DNA of 64,000 nt from RHLJ01 sp965247355 (GCA_965247355.1 OZ252011.1:930001-994000), one strand, 5' to 3'; numbered from the stretch's first letter, positions 8,088-17,524 are shown. Notes: generated by a model from the letters alone, not told the origin. Translations and numbers: made by a program.

Positions 8088-10048
8088 TCAGTACTTTTTT
8101 CTTCTTTAAATGCTCTTTCCAGATTATCCTGATAAACTTTGACATCGAAGGTAGAGCGAAGACCTTCCAACCATTCTTGTTCTCTTACAGGCTGAAAATC
8201 AGCCAACAATTTATTAAAGGCTTCATCGAAGGTCATCTTTCTTGGCTCCAGTATCTCATTCAAGTAGAAAAACCCTTTACGGTTATTATATTCGAATACT
8301 TCAGACAGTGTATTCTCAGACATAGACTCCAGTTTTGTAAATGGTTCTCCTTGAAAAGAACCAGTAGAATCGGAAACAACTCCTACGCGGATATTAAAAG
8401 AACGAAGGCTATCAGGATGATTTCCAGCACTAATGAAATCCATTGCTTTTTGGAGGGAGGTGTCTCTACTGGAAGTAATCAGATGATAATAATGTCGGGT
8501 ATCATAGGAATATTCTTCCGGATTTTCGGTATACATTGCCATCAGTCTGGATGAGTCAACGGTGGCAGCGCTCCAAATGTAATCTTCATTGATTTGATAT
8601 ACTGCAAGACCATTCCTATAGTTTTCCAACTGACCTGAAAAGTCCGGGAATTCCTCTATTGCCATATCAGTAAGACTTGAATCAATGACAAATTCTTTAA
8701 AATCATTAAACCAGCTGGATCGGTACTCTTCGATAGCAGGTTTTTTACCTGAGCTGATTAAATAATCAAAATATGTTCCAACGGAATAATCTTTTCCATT
8801 AAAAGAATAGATTTTTTTTGAGACCAGATCAGCAGGGAGATTATTACCATAAAATGTAGCTGAGTCAGTATTTTGCAGAAAATTGACTGTTTCAGATAAA
8901 GTAGATTGATGTTCGACTCCACTATAATTTTCATCCAGCCAATTCACAATAAAGGAATTGCTTTTCCTGAAGCTTCGTGAACTTTCAAGTTCACTCATAA
9001 TAAACTCATCCCGAGCTTCCTCATTTTCAAACGATTGCACGGAGTCCAGTTTTATGATATGGTATCCATAAATTGAACTGAAAGGCTTCGAATATTGATT
9101 ATCCGGATCTAGATTCATTACAGAATCAATAAAAGCTTCATCAAAGCGTGATCCATAGTTAACCCAACCAATTTTCCCTCCGTTTGAAGCTGATGGTGTA
9201 TCTTCAGTATACTTTTTTACCAAATCGTCCCAATTTTCCCCTGCTTTTAATTTACTGTAAGCAGAATCGAGTGGGGCAGGGCTATTATTTCTTCTAATGA
9301 AGATGTGAGAAACTTCTCTTGCAGACTCCTTTTCTCGCTTATCTTCTAAAAGCACAATGTGATATCCAAATTGAGTGCGGAAAGGCATTGATATTTCTCC
9401 AACTTCAAGACTATATAAAACATCTTCAAAAGGTTTTACAGTAGTACCAATACCAAACCATGGAAGTTCACCTCCCATTTTACGGCCTTGGGTTGTTGAA
9501 GAGTATTCCTGATTCAATTCTTCCATTGTCGAAGTTCCATCAAGATATTTATTACGTGCTTCTATCATTTTGGAATACACAGCCAAAGTGTCAGCAGGAT
9601 CATTTCGTCCTTCAAACGAAATTAGAACATGTGATGACTTCAACTCATAATTATATCGTGACTTAAACTCTTCAAATAGGGTAGGACGTATCTTATTTTC
9701 TAACCAATATGAGTATGCTGCCTGTTTAGCATAAACTTCATACTCGCTAAGAATTCGTTCGTCTTCATAATAACCATCTTCTTCAGCAGCTAATAACTTT
9801 GCTTTGTAGTCCAGATAAATAGGAAGGAAATCCTGAAGTTCATCCAGGCTGGTTTCATTCTCTATGTTACCATTAGCAAAATTTTTGGTTAGTTCTTGAT
9901 AGGTAATTTGCTGAGATCCAACTTCTCCAACAATTTGATAAGAAGGAGTACCAGAAGGGCTTTTTGTAGTTGTACTACTTCCTTTACAGGAAACAAGAAC
10001 AATACTACATAAAACACATACTGTTCTCATAAATCCAAAATTTTCCAT
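8084..10048 (-). CDS. Peptidyl-prolyl cis-trans isomerase lipoprotein with two parvulin domains
   Basis: A 654-residue exported PPIase and first gene of the folding operon. The lipobox is VLVSC; a start at the seventh codon (ATG at 10030) would give a more typical signal (MRTVCVLCSIVLVSC) and is equally possible. An N-terminal SurA-like region (YQIVGEVGSQQITYQELT) precedes two parvulin domains at about 130-240 (LKSSHVLISFEG ... FGYHIVLLEDKRE) and 245-345 (REVSHIFIRRN ... YGYHIIKLDSV). A long C-terminal helical region without a recognised domain follows. It resembles the Bacteroidota-type multi-parvulin chaperones used in outer-membrane protein biogenesis. Confidence 0.87.
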   Translation of the reverse strand: MENFGFMRTVCVLCSIVLVSCKGSSTTTKSPSGTPSYQIVGEVGSQQITYQELTKNFANGNIENETSLDELQDFLPIYLDYKAKLLAAEEDGYYEDERILSEYEVYAKQAAYSYWLENKIRPTLFEEFKSRYNYELKSSHVLISFEGRNDPADTLAVYSKMIEARNKYLDGTSTMEELNQEYSSTTQGRKMGGELPWFGIGTTVKPFEDVLYSLEVGEISMPFRTQFGYHIVLLEDKREKESAREVSHIFIRRNNSPAPLDSAYSKLKAGENWDDLVKKYTEDTPSASNGGKIGWVNYGSRFDEAFIDSVMNLDPDNQYSKPFSSIYGYHIIKLDSVQSFENEEARDEFIMSELESSRSFRKSNSFIVNWLDENYSGVEHQSTLSETVNFLQNTDSATFYGNNLPADLVSKKIYSFNGKDYSVGTYFDYLISSGKKPAIEEYRSSWFNDFKEFVIDSSLTDMAIEEFPDFSGQLENYRNGLAVYQINEDYIWSAATVDSSRLMAMYTENPEEYSYDTRHYYHLITSSRDTSLQKAMDFISAGNHPDSLRSFNIRVGVVSDSTGSFQGEPFTKLESMSENTLSEVFEYNNRKGFFYLNEILEPRKMTFDEAFNKLLADFQPVREQEWLEGLRSTFDVKVYQDNLERAFKEEKSTE

Positions 10049-10088
10049 AGTTGATGAATAATTAATATCGATTATGATTTGTTGTTTT

Positions 10089-11420
10089 TTAAAAAAGCAT
10101 TCCTGCTATTGTTGCTGTCATTAAATTAGCTAAAGTTCCAGCAAAAACAGCTTTTAATCCAAACTTAGCTAAGTCTGATTTTCGGCTAGGTGCTAATCCG
10201 CCAATGCCTCCGATTTGTATTGCAATGGAAGAAAAATTAGCAAATCCACACAATGCAAATGTTGCCATCGCTACCGTTTTTGGGGACAAAGCTGTCGCTG
10301 CTACTTCTTCAGCTAACATCAAATAGGCTACAAACTCATTTAGTACAATTTTAGTGCCCAATAATGCACCCATTGAGGTTGCATCTGCCCAGGGAATTCC
10401 GATAAGCCAAACAACCGGGGCTAATACCCAACCTAATACCATTTCAATAGTGAGAGGGGAACCTATCACTCCGGTTAGTCCTGTTGAGTTACTAACCCAA
10501 CCAAAAAAGCCATTGAACATAGCTAGTAATGCAATGAACGCCAACAACATAGCACCAACATTTGCAGCAAGTTTTAAACCGACTCCAGCTCCTGTAGCGG
10601 CAGCATCTATTCCATTAGCATCAGTTTTCTCAATTACCATTTGAATGTCACCGGCTGTTACAGACTCTTCTGTTTCCGGATATAAAATCTTTGCTATTAC
10701 CAGGGCCGCCGGGGCAGCCATCAAGCTGGCTCCTAACAATCTCTCAGCAAATAATTGTTGAGCGACTTCTATTTCTAATCCATTTGCAGCAGCAAAAGAA
10801 GAACCAAGCATAGCTACATATGCTGCCATCACCCCACCTGCAATAGTTGCCATACCACCTGTCATTACAGCAAGTAGTTCGGATTTAGTCATTTTCTCAA
10901 TGAATGGCTTTATAACAAGGGGCGCTTCTGTTTGTCCCACAAAAATGTTTGAGATAACGGAAAGAGTTTCCGCCCCAGAGGTTCCTAAGAGCTTTTGCAT
11001 TCCTCTAGACATAATCTTGACTACGAATTGCAATACTCCATAGTGATAAAGAATAGCAGTCAAAGACGCGAAAAAGATTATGGTAGGAAGTACTTGAAAA
11101 GCAAAAATCACGCCCATGCTATCTTCATACTCGGGACCATGTCCCAGGAACCCAAAGAGAAACTCAGCTCCGGCAGTTGTATACTTTAAAACTACTACAA
11201 AGAAACTCGCGATGACTTTAAAAAGAAGCATAGGCCAACCTAAAGGACTCCAGAAGTCAGCAAGTACATCTGCTTTAAGAATGAAAATGGCCAGAAAAAA
11301 CTGTATTCCAAGCCCTGTAGCTACCAGCTTCCAATTTATGTTTTTACGGTCCTTACTTAAAAAATAGGTGCCTGCAATAATTACGGCCATCCCCAACAGG
11401 CCTCTTAGAATATTTTCCAT
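10089..11420 (-). CDS. nupC: NupC-type concentrative nucleoside transporter
   Basis: A 443-residue inner-membrane protein of the concentrative nucleoside transporter family, which uses a cation gradient to import nucleosides. The protein is hydrophobic throughout (about ten helices). The family signature regions are visible: VGQTEAPLVIKPF (substrate-binding helix hairpin), a TGGMATIAGGVMAAYV segment, and the C-terminal CGFANFSSIAIQIGGIG. It ends a - strand pair with thymidine kinase 8 bp upstream, which fits uptake plus phosphorylation of thymidine and related nucleosides. The ion and exact substrate range cannot be read from sequence. Confidence 0.93.
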   Translation of the reverse strand: MENILRGLLGMAVIIAGTYFLSKDRKNINWKLVATGLGIQFFLAIFILKADVLADFWSPLGWPMLLFKVIASFFVVVLKYTTAGAEFLFGFLGHGPEYEDSMGVIFAFQVLPTIIFFASLTAILYHYGVLQFVVKIMSRGMQKLLGTSGAETLSVISNIFVGQTEAPLVIKPFIEKMTKSELLAVMTGGMATIAGGVMAAYVAMLGSSFAAANGLEIEVAQQLFAERLLGASLMAAPAALVIAKILYPETEESVTAGDIQMVIEKTDANGIDAAATGAGVGLKLAANVGAMLLAFIALLAMFNGFFGWVSNSTGLTGVIGSPLTIEMVLGWVLAPVVWLIGIPWADATSMGALLGTKIVLNEFVAYLMLAEEVAATALSPKTVAMATFALCGFANFSSIAIQIGGIGGLAPSRKSDLAKFGLKAVFAGTLANLMTATIAGMLF

Positions 11421-11428
11421 TAGTTATG

Positions 11429-12076
11429 CTATTTGTTTTTTGGTTCTTCTGCTTCTTCCTTGTTTTTGGGAACTCTGAATGGCCTTATCGGTTTTCCCCT
11501 GCGCATATCAACACTTGGCCTAAAGCAATGTCGAGCTCTTGGCTCATAAGCGTCGTATTCACCAACAAGAACGGTGTTTTGATTATCCACTACTCGTTGT
11601 GAAAAATTAGCTAAAGCTCCGCTTTCCGAGCAAATTGCATGAAGCTTGGTAACAAACTCTGCTATAGCCAGGAGGTAGGGCATAGGACCAAATGGTTTTC
11701 CATTGAAATCCATATCAAGTCCGGCGATAATTACCCGCTTTCTATCATTTGCCAGGGTATTAGCAACATCAATAATACGATCATCAAAGAATTGGGCTTC
11801 ATCAATGCAAACCACTTTTGCATTTCCTGTGAGCAGAATAATTTGATCTGCGGTATCTACAAGTATACTTGGTAATGCAGTTTCATTATGAGAAACAACC
11901 TCTGTATCACTATAACGCTTATCGATGGCTGGTTTAACAACTACTACGTCCTGACCTGCAATATGAGCTCTTCTGGCTCTACGGATTAGCTCTTCAGTTT
12001 TTCCACTGAACATGCCTCCGCATATCACTTCAATCCATCCAAAATCTTTAGGCGCTAACGAGGGTTCGTTGATCAT
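11429..12076 (-). CDS. tdk: Thymidine kinase (type II)
   Basis: A 215-residue thymidine kinase that phosphorylates thymidine to dTMP for salvage. The P-loop is GGMFSGKT (residues 20-27), the DEAQ Walker B reads CIDEAQFF, and the lasso region carries the substrate-binding block LVGEYDAYEPRARHCF. Classical enzymes bind a structural zinc through two Cys pairs. Here the first pair reads CSES (one Cys) and the second ARHC (one Cys), so the zinc site is at most half kept. A charged tail (NKEEAEEPKNK) extends the C-terminus. It is the upstream gene of the operon with the nucleoside transporter and divergent from the helicase gene. Confidence 0.95.
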   Translation of the reverse strand: MINEPSLAPKDFGWIEVICGGMFSGKTEELIRRARRAHIAGQDVVVVKPAIDKRYSDTEVVSHNETALPSILVDTADQIILLTGNAKVVCIDEAQFFDDRIIDVANTLANDRKRVIIAGLDMDFNGKPFGPMPYLLAIAEFVTKLHAICSESGALANFSQRVVDNQNTVLVGEYDAYEPRARHCFRPSVDMRRGKPIRPFRVPKNKEEAEEPKNK

Positions 12077-12214
12077 TAATTATTAGTCTAACATTGAGCC
12101 AAATTGTAAGCAGGGAATATATTGGGGTATCAATGAAATGGAAAGAAAGAATTAAATAAATCATTCAAGCGCACATAATTTTTACATACAGTAAGTTTTT
12201 AGTACTTTTTGAAG

Positions 12215-14230
12215 ATGAAAAAATTCGTTTTAAAAAAGGAAGAAACTCAGCTTAGACCGGAAGATTATTCTATTCCGTACGCTGATTTATTAAATAAACA
12301 GCAGTTAGAAGCTGTTTTTCATGATAATGGGCCGGCACTGGTAGTTGCAGGTGCAGGTACAGGTAAGACCCGGACATTAGTACATAGAGTAGCAAGATTA
12401 GTAGAGAGCGAGGTAGATCCATCCCGAATTTTACTCCTAACGTTTACCCGGAGAGCAGCAAATGAGATGTTAAACCGTGCGAGTTCTATTCTTGATGAGC
12501 GTTGCAGAAGAGTGAAGGGAGGGACGTTTCATTTTTATTGCAGTCAGATTCTTCATCGTTATGCAGAGCATATTGGTTTCCCTAATAACTTTACAATTAT
12601 TGATACAGCTGATGCTTTGGAAATTATACAGCTTGTAAGAACACAGCTTAACCTTCATAAAAAGAACAAACGGTTTCCTAATAAGAATACATTGTATTCG
12701 ATCATTAGTACTTGTAAGAATAAACACCTTGATCTTCGTGTGGTACTGATGGATTCATACCCTCAGTTTTTGAACCATCAGGAGAAGATTGAAGAAGTTG
12801 CAAATGAATACGAAGAGTATAAGTCCAGAAATTTCGTTATGGACTTCGATGACTTACTCATAAAAACAACAGAACTCCTTGAACAGCATGATGATGTACG
12901 TATTAAAGTTTCGGGTTCTCATCAATTCGTAATGGTTGATGAATACCAGGATACCAATAAGTTGCAGGCTAAACTAACGGCATTATTCTCAAGTGTACAT
13001 GGTAATGTGATGGGAGTTGGGGACGACGCTCAGAGTATTTATTCGTTCCGTGGAGCAGATCATCAAAATATTATGGAGTTTCCGAATCTGTTTGAACATA
13101 CTAAAGTGATAAAGTTAGAGGAAAATTATCGATCTACTCCTGAAATATTAAACGCTGCAAATGAATTATTGGCGCAAGCAAGCTTTAAATTTGATAAACA
13201 TCTTTACTCTAAGAAGTCGGAAGGAGATAGACCTGCATTAGTAAAAGCTCCTTCAGAACATGATCAGAGTCGTTTTGTGGCTCAGGCAGTTATACAGCTC
13301 AGGGAGCAGGAAATTCCACTGAATGAGATGGCGGTATTATTCAGAAATGGACGGGATTCATTCGATTTAGAAGTTGAACTCAACCGTAAAAATATTCCTT
13401 TTGTTAAGTATGGGGGACAAAAGTTTACTGAAGCTGCGCATATTAAGGATGTACTTGCGCATGTTCGAGTACTTGTTAATCCTATGGATACGATTGCCTG
13501 GAATAGAGTGCTAATGCTGATTGATGGTATTGGACCTAAAACTGCTCAGGACCTGTTTGAGTGGATTCGATTAGCAAACAATCCATACCAATTGGATATG
13601 TCTGGATCAGTAAGTAAGTCATACTTGAAACAGGTCAAAAGTTTAAGCCAGTTATTACTTCAAATTAAAGATTCAGATTTGTCTGTATCTGAAACAGTTG
13701 AACTTATTGTAGAATATTATAGGGCTTTTTGTGAAAAAAGATACGATGATTATCCAAAGCGTCTTAAAGACTTAGAAGCTTTTGTAAATATTTCAATTGG
13801 ATTTTTTTCCTTGGATAAAATGCTTGAAGAACTGGCTTTAGATCCTATTACTGCAACAGCAATAGATACAGAAGAAAAGCAAAAAGATGAACCACCATTA
13901 ATTCTTAGTACTATTCATTCTGCTAAAGGATTGGAGTGGGAGCAAGTATTTATTATACAGTGTCTGGATGGCATCTTACCTTCCGCCTATTCTGTAGATG
14001 ATAAAGAACAGCTGGACGAAGAACTCAGACTCTTATATGTTGCAACGACGCGCGCAAAGCAAATGCTTTATTATAGTTTTCCAGCTTTAGCACAATCCGT
14101 TTATGGGGATTACTTTACCCAACCAAGTCGTTTTCTGGAGTCGCTCGAAGATAAGTATCTGGAAACATGGCAGCTTGTAGAAGAGGAGCAGCATCAATTA
14201 GAAGAAGGAGAAACTAATCTATTAAATTGA
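12215..14230 (+). CDS. UvrD/Rep-family ATP-dependent DNA helicase
   Basis: A 671-residue superfamily 1A 3'-5' helicase. Motif Ia/Walker A is AGAGTGKT (residues 45-52), motif II VDEYQDTN, motif III GVGDDAQSIYSFRGA, motif IV ENYRSTPEILNAAN, motif V STIHSAKGLEW and motif VI LLYVATTRAKQ. The first ATG at 12215 is used; a TTG two codons earlier is less likely. It is somewhat shorter than typical PcrA/UvrD (about 720-750 residues) and has no obvious C-terminal RNA-polymerase-binding tail. Likely roles are DNA repair or clearing replication blocks. Its stop abuts the stop of the convergent small membrane gene. Confidence 0.92.
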   Translation: MKKFVLKKEETQLRPEDYSIPYADLLNKQQLEAVFHDNGPALVVAGAGTGKTRTLVHRVARLVESEVDPSRILLLTFTRRAANEMLNRASSILDERCRRVKGGTFHFYCSQILHRYAEHIGFPNNFTIIDTADALEIIQLVRTQLNLHKKNKRFPNKNTLYSIISTCKNKHLDLRVVLMDSYPQFLNHQEKIEEVANEYEEYKSRNFVMDFDDLLIKTTELLEQHDDVRIKVSGSHQFVMVDEYQDTNKLQAKLTALFSSVHGNVMGVGDDAQSIYSFRGADHQNIMEFPNLFEHTKVIKLEENYRSTPEILNAANELLAQASFKFDKHLYSKKSEGDRPALVKAPSEHDQSRFVAQAVIQLREQEIPLNEMAVLFRNGRDSFDLEVELNRKNIPFVKYGGQKFTEAAHIKDVLAHVRVLVNPMDTIAWNRVLMLIDGIGPKTAQDLFEWIRLANNPYQLDMSGSVSKSYLKQVKSLSQLLLQIKDSDLSVSETVELIVEYYRAFCEKRYDDYPKRLKDLEAFVNISIGFFSLDKMLEELALDPITATAIDTEEKQKDEPPLILSTIHSAKGLEWEQVFIIQCLDGILPSAYSVDDKEQLDEELRLLYVATTRAKQMLYYSFPALAQSVYGDYFTQPSRFLESLEDKYLETWQLVEEEQHQLEEGETNLLN

Positions 14231-14470
14231 TTATTTATTTTTCATAAACCTATGCTGTGCAACAATATCTGTTATTAACCAAAACACAGGGTAAACTGGA
14301 ACTAGGATAGCTATTAATACTTGCCACTTATTATATTTTGGTTTACCTCCATCAACGGGAAGGGTTATCCCTGCAAGTCCTGCTATCCAAAATACAAAGA
14401 AAATAAATAGAAAAAGAGAGAGCGAAAGGGAACCAAAAAAGCCAATTTGCTCATAAAAGCTTTCAAGCAT
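14231..14470 (-). CDS. Small two-helix membrane protein, unknown
   Basis: A 79-residue protein with two hydrophobic helices (residues about 14-36, LSLSLFLFIFFVFWIAGLAG, and 49-68, WQVLIAILVPVYPVFWLITD) and a basic C-terminus (QHRFMKNK). I do not recognise a family. It occupies the whole gap between the helicase and der, on the opposite strand from both, and its stop codon directly abuts the helicase stop. The clean hydrophobic pattern and a start just upstream of the der promoter support a real gene. Confidence 0.6.
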   Translation of the reverse strand: MLESFYEQIGFFGSLSLSLFLFIFFVFWIAGLAGITLPVDGGKPKYNKWQVLIAILVPVYPVFWLITDIVAQHRFMKNK

Positions 14471-14499
14471 AAGCTGCCTATTAAGTGATAAAATTTCCG

Positions 14500-14507
14500 T
14501 AACTTTG
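14500..14507 (+). promoter_or_regulatory. Bacteroidota-type -7 element upstream of der
   Basis: TAACTTTG matches the TAnnTTTG -7 consensus of Bacteroidota sigma factors exactly. It lies 31 bp before the ATG at 14539, which leaves room for a short leader. No clear TTG -33 element is seen at the expected distance, so the call rests on the -7 box. Confidence 0.55.
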
Positions 14508-14538
14508 TTTGGTACAAACTACTAATTCAATTTATCAA

Positions 14539-15846
14539 ATGCTTCCTGTTGTTTCTATTGTAGGTCGACCTAATGTTGGAAAATCGACCATTTTTAATCG
14601 GTTAATCGGAGAGAGAAAAGCTATTGTCCATGATGAATACGGAGTAACCCGGGATCGTCATTATGGTGAATCTTACTGGAACGGGAGAGATTTCACCGTA
14701 ATTGATACCGGTGGTTACCTTCCAGATGAAATGGATGTTATGGTAGTTGGGATCCGCGAGCAAGTGCATATAGCACTCGAAGAATCAGATGTTATTCTTT
14801 TTGTAGTCGATTCAGATACAGGTATGAATACGCTCGATAAATCTGTTGCTAATCTTTTGCGTCAACAGGATAAACCAGTTCTTGTAGTCTCAAATAAAGC
14901 AGATAATGATGCCAGAAGATTCAATTCTACTGAATTCTATGAACTTGGATTTGAAGACCTTTTTCCAATTTCGGCCATAAGTGGTACAGGAACCGGAGAA
15001 TTACTGGATAGGGTAGTTGAACTATTGCCTGAAACCACTCCAGAAGAAGACGATCCAGCTCCTAAACTAGCTTTTGTTGGTCGCCCAAATGTTGGGAAAA
15101 GTAGCCTTGTAAATGCTCTTTTAAATGATGAGCGATCGATTGTTACAGATATTGCCGGAACTACCCGGGATACTATCAATAGTAAATTCAGCTTTAATGG
15201 GAAAGACTATATCCTGGTTGATACAGCTGGGTTAAGGAAGCGGGTTAAAGTCAAAGAAAACATTGAGTTTTACAGTACGGTAAGGACAGAGAGAGCTATT
15301 CGTGAGTGTGATGTTGCGGTTCTTATTTTGGATGCAGTAAGGGGCTTTGAAGATCAGGATAAAAGAGTACTAAGAGAGGCAGAAAAGTTCAATAAGGGAC
15401 TTATTATAGTATTGAATAAATGGGATTTGATTGAAGATAAAGACACGAATACTGTTAAGGAATTCGAAGATTATATAAAAGAGAGCGTTCCACAACTGGA
15501 TTATGTTCCAATTCTTACTATTTCTGCACTTAATAAGAAGCGAATCCACAAAGTAATTGAGCTTTCTGATAAAGTAATTGAAGAACGAACTAAACAAATT
15601 AGTACTTCCGAATTGAATAATTTTCTGGAAGCTATACTCAGAGACCGACCTTTACCAATGAAGCGAGGGAGGCAGTTAAAAATTCAGTATATGACTCAGG
15701 TTAAAAATGATCCACCGGTATTCAAATTCTTTATGAACAATCCTCAGGATATGCCCCCAAATTACCGTAGGTATATTGAGAATAAGATCAGAGATCAGTA
15801 TCAGTTTACTGGAGTTCCAATAACAATGGTATTCAGACAAAAGTAA
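14539..15846 (+). CDS. der: Ribosome-associated GTPase Der (EngA)
   Basis: A 435-residue tandem GTPase needed for maturation of the large ribosomal subunit. The first G domain begins at the N-terminus with GRPNVGKS (9-16), DTGG and SNKAD; the second repeats GRPNVGKSS, DTAGLRKR and NKWD. A KH-like C-terminal domain follows (KIQYMTQVKNDPPVFKFF). The start is the ATG at 14539: a TTG 30 bp upstream would fall inside or next to the promoter box, and homologues begin at LPVVSIVGRPN. Length and motifs are normal. Confidence 0.97.
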   Translation: MLPVVSIVGRPNVGKSTIFNRLIGERKAIVHDEYGVTRDRHYGESYWNGRDFTVIDTGGYLPDEMDVMVVGIREQVHIALEESDVILFVVDSDTGMNTLDKSVANLLRQQDKPVLVVSNKADNDARRFNSTEFYELGFEDLFPISAISGTGTGELLDRVVELLPETTPEEDDPAPKLAFVGRPNVGKSSLVNALLNDERSIVTDIAGTTRDTINSKFSFNGKDYILVDTAGLRKRVKVKENIEFYSTVRTERAIRECDVAVLILDAVRGFEDQDKRVLREAEKFNKGLIIVLNKWDLIEDKDTNTVKEFEDYIKESVPQLDYVPILTISALNKKRIHKVIELSDKVIEERTKQISTSELNNFLEAILRDRPLPMKRGRQLKIQYMTQVKNDPPVFKFFMNNPQDMPPNYRRYIENKIRDQYQFTGVPITMVFRQK

Positions 15847-15865
15847 GAGAAACTCGCAGATATTT

Positions 15866-16477
15866 ATGGAGAACCTGAACTGGATTTACATTCTATACCT
15901 TTCAATAGGAATTCCTGCTTCAATAAATCTATTTCTTATTGCCAAAAATGATAATTCATTATCGGTATTGGCATTCGGTGTATCACTTTTTACTTTTTTG
16001 ATAGGGGTAGGATTAGATTATGCCTTCGGTGATGATTTAAGTTTCTCAAGAGAATGGGGAGATCTAATTGCAATAACCACAGCTCTATGCGGTTTATTTA
16101 TCGAGATTAGAGAATCAAAACCAGTTTTTGCAAGGTTTCCGATCTATTTGACCCTTTTACCATTTCTTTCCATTCTTTTTTATCCATTAATTATAGATTC
16201 GGTAGTAATCAAAAACCTTCTTCAATTGATTTACCAGGGAGGGTCAATTGTAGTGGCAATATTAGTAGTATCTATTAATCAATTTCTTCATAAACAAAGG
16301 GGATATCTATTAACATCATGCATGATTTTTCTAATAGCTTATATTTGTTTCTGGTTTTTGGATGATTTTGAAGCATTTCCTGTTAAAGATGCTGCAAAAA
16401 TAGTGTTCTCACTTGGAATTATTGTCGCTTCGATAGGATTTAAGAAAGCCTCAGAATCAGTTAACAACATATATTAA
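15866..16477 (+). CDS. Polytopic membrane protein, unknown
   Basis: A 203-residue hydrophobic protein with about seven predicted membrane helices (for example WIYILYLSIGIPASINLFLI, VLAFGVSLFTFLIGVGL, FPIYLTLLPFLSILFYPLII). An acidic pair FLDDFEAFP lies between the last helices. No family is recognised with confidence; the layout slightly resembles YhhN-type proteins but the characteristic residues were not seen. It follows der by 19 bp and precedes the peroxiredoxin by 6 bp, so it is probably co-transcribed with both. Confidence 0.7.
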   Translation: MENLNWIYILYLSIGIPASINLFLIAKNDNSLSVLAFGVSLFTFLIGVGLDYAFGDDLSFSREWGDLIAITTALCGLFIEIRESKPVFARFPIYLTLLPFLSILFYPLIIDSVVIKNLLQLIYQGGSIVVAILVVSINQFLHKQRGYLLTSCMIFLIAYICFWFLDDFEAFPVKDAAKIVFSLGIIVASIGFKKASESVNNIY

Positions 16478-16483
16478 TATTTC

Positions 16484-16954
16484 ATGCCAGTATCAGTAAA
16501 CGATAAAGCTCCTGAATTTAAGTTACAGAACACTAATAGAGAGTTTGTAAAGCTTTCAGATTACAAAGGGGATAAGAACGTAGTATTACTTTTTTATCCA
16601 TTAGCTTTTTCAGGAGTTTGTACTACTGAATTATGCTCCACAAGAGACAATCTAAAGATTTACGAAGCATTTGATGCCGAGGTACTAGGGATTAGTATAG
16701 ATAGTTTCTTTGTACAAAAAGCTTTTAAGGAGTCTCAGAATCTCAACTTTCAATTATTAAGTGACTTTAATAAAGAAGCTGCCAGAAGTTATGATGTTCT
16801 ATACGAAGATTTTTTTGGTATGAAAGGAGTAGCAAAGCGATCTGCTTTTGTAATAGATAAAAATGGAATTGTTAAATACACAGAGGTATTAGAAGACTCT
16901 TCAGAGATACCAAACTTCGATTCAATTCAACAAACTCTTTCTGAGCTTAGCTGA
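16484..16954 (+). CDS. Peroxiredoxin, Bcp/AhpE-like (AhpC/TSA family)
   Basis: A 156-residue thiol peroxidase that reduces hydrogen peroxide and organic hydroperoxides. The peroxidatic Cys is Cys46 in the motif PLAFSGVC (P39, S43, C46). A second Cys at position 51 (CTTELC) matches the resolving Cys spacing of Bcp-type atypical 2-Cys enzymes. The N-terminal VNDKAPEFKLQNTN and later FVIDKNGIVKY blocks are typical of the family. It is the last gene of the der operon. A 198-bp AT-rich gap follows. Confidence 0.9.
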   Translation: MPVSVNDKAPEFKLQNTNREFVKLSDYKGDKNVVLLFYPLAFSGVCTTELCSTRDNLKIYEAFDAEVLGISIDSFFVQKAFKESQNLNFQLLSDFNKEAARSYDVLYEDFFGMKGVAKRSAFVIDKNGIVKYTEVLEDSSEIPNFDSIQQTLSELS

Positions 16955-17152
16955 GTATAGATGTAAGTTAGTCATAGGTAGAATTAGTATAGGGAAGGAT
17001 GAGGTTTAATATAAGTATTATAACTTTACATAATATAAATTATAGGAAAATATAACTACACTATTTATTATTAAGAACAACTAAATAAAGTTATTACTTA
17101 TCGCCTATTATTGTTTACCTTCACAAAAAGACAAATAGAGCGTGGCTTAGTA

Positions 17153-17509
17153 ATGAATGTTTTAATTGTTGAAGACGATAAAGTGTTATCGCTGCTTCTT
17201 TCAAAAATGGTAAATAAAATTGGGGCAAATGTTGTTGGGACTTGTGTTTCAGGACAAGATGCCATTGCTAAAGCTAAGTCCCTCTCACCTGATTTAATTC
17301 TTATGGATATTATGCTTGAAGATGATATCGATGGTATTGAAGCAATGCTTGAGCTTCGGCGGGAGAAAATAAATATTCCAGTCATCTTTATAACAGGTAA
17401 TTCAGATTCTTATAATAAAGACCGAGCTAAACAAACCAATTATGTCGATTACCTGGTAAAACCAATAAGCTTTGACCTTCTTAAAGAAACTATTAAGATG
17501 GTCAAATAA
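17153..17509 (+). CDS. Stand-alone response-regulator receiver protein (CheY-like)
   Basis: A 118-residue protein consisting of a receiver domain only: acidic pocket E7/D8/D9, phospho-accepting Asp52 (LILMDIM), Thr81 (FITGN) and Lys103 (YLVKPIS). There is no output domain. The ATG at 17153 is used because homologues begin at MNVLIVEDD; an upstream TTG would add a non-homologous leader. No histidine kinase lies nearby, so the phosphodonor is unknown. It converges on the TonB-like gene with a 15-bp gap. The IEAMLELR segment is typical of receivers associated with hybrid sensory kinases. Confidence 0.9.
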   Translation: MNVLIVEDDKVLSLLLSKMVNKIGANVVGTCVSGQDAIAKAKSLSPDLILMDIMLEDDIDGIEAMLELRREKINIPVIFITGNSDSYNKDRAKQTNYVDYLVKPISFDLLKETIKMVK

Positions 17510-17524
17510 GCTTATTATTTAAGT

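Noticed and set aside
12077..12214. Promoter for tdk and the helicase in the divergent gap
   Set aside because: TACAATTTG and TACTTTTTG are one base off the TAnnTTTG spacing; not strong enough to list.
14937..15179. Open frame on the - strand inside der
   Set aside because: It mirrors the strongly conserved second G domain of Der; a shadow frame.
16955..17152. AT-rich 198-bp gap examined for an ncRNA or tRNA
   Set aside because: No cloverleaf, stable hairpin or exact TAnnTTTG promoter was seen; it probably just holds the receiver-gene promoter.
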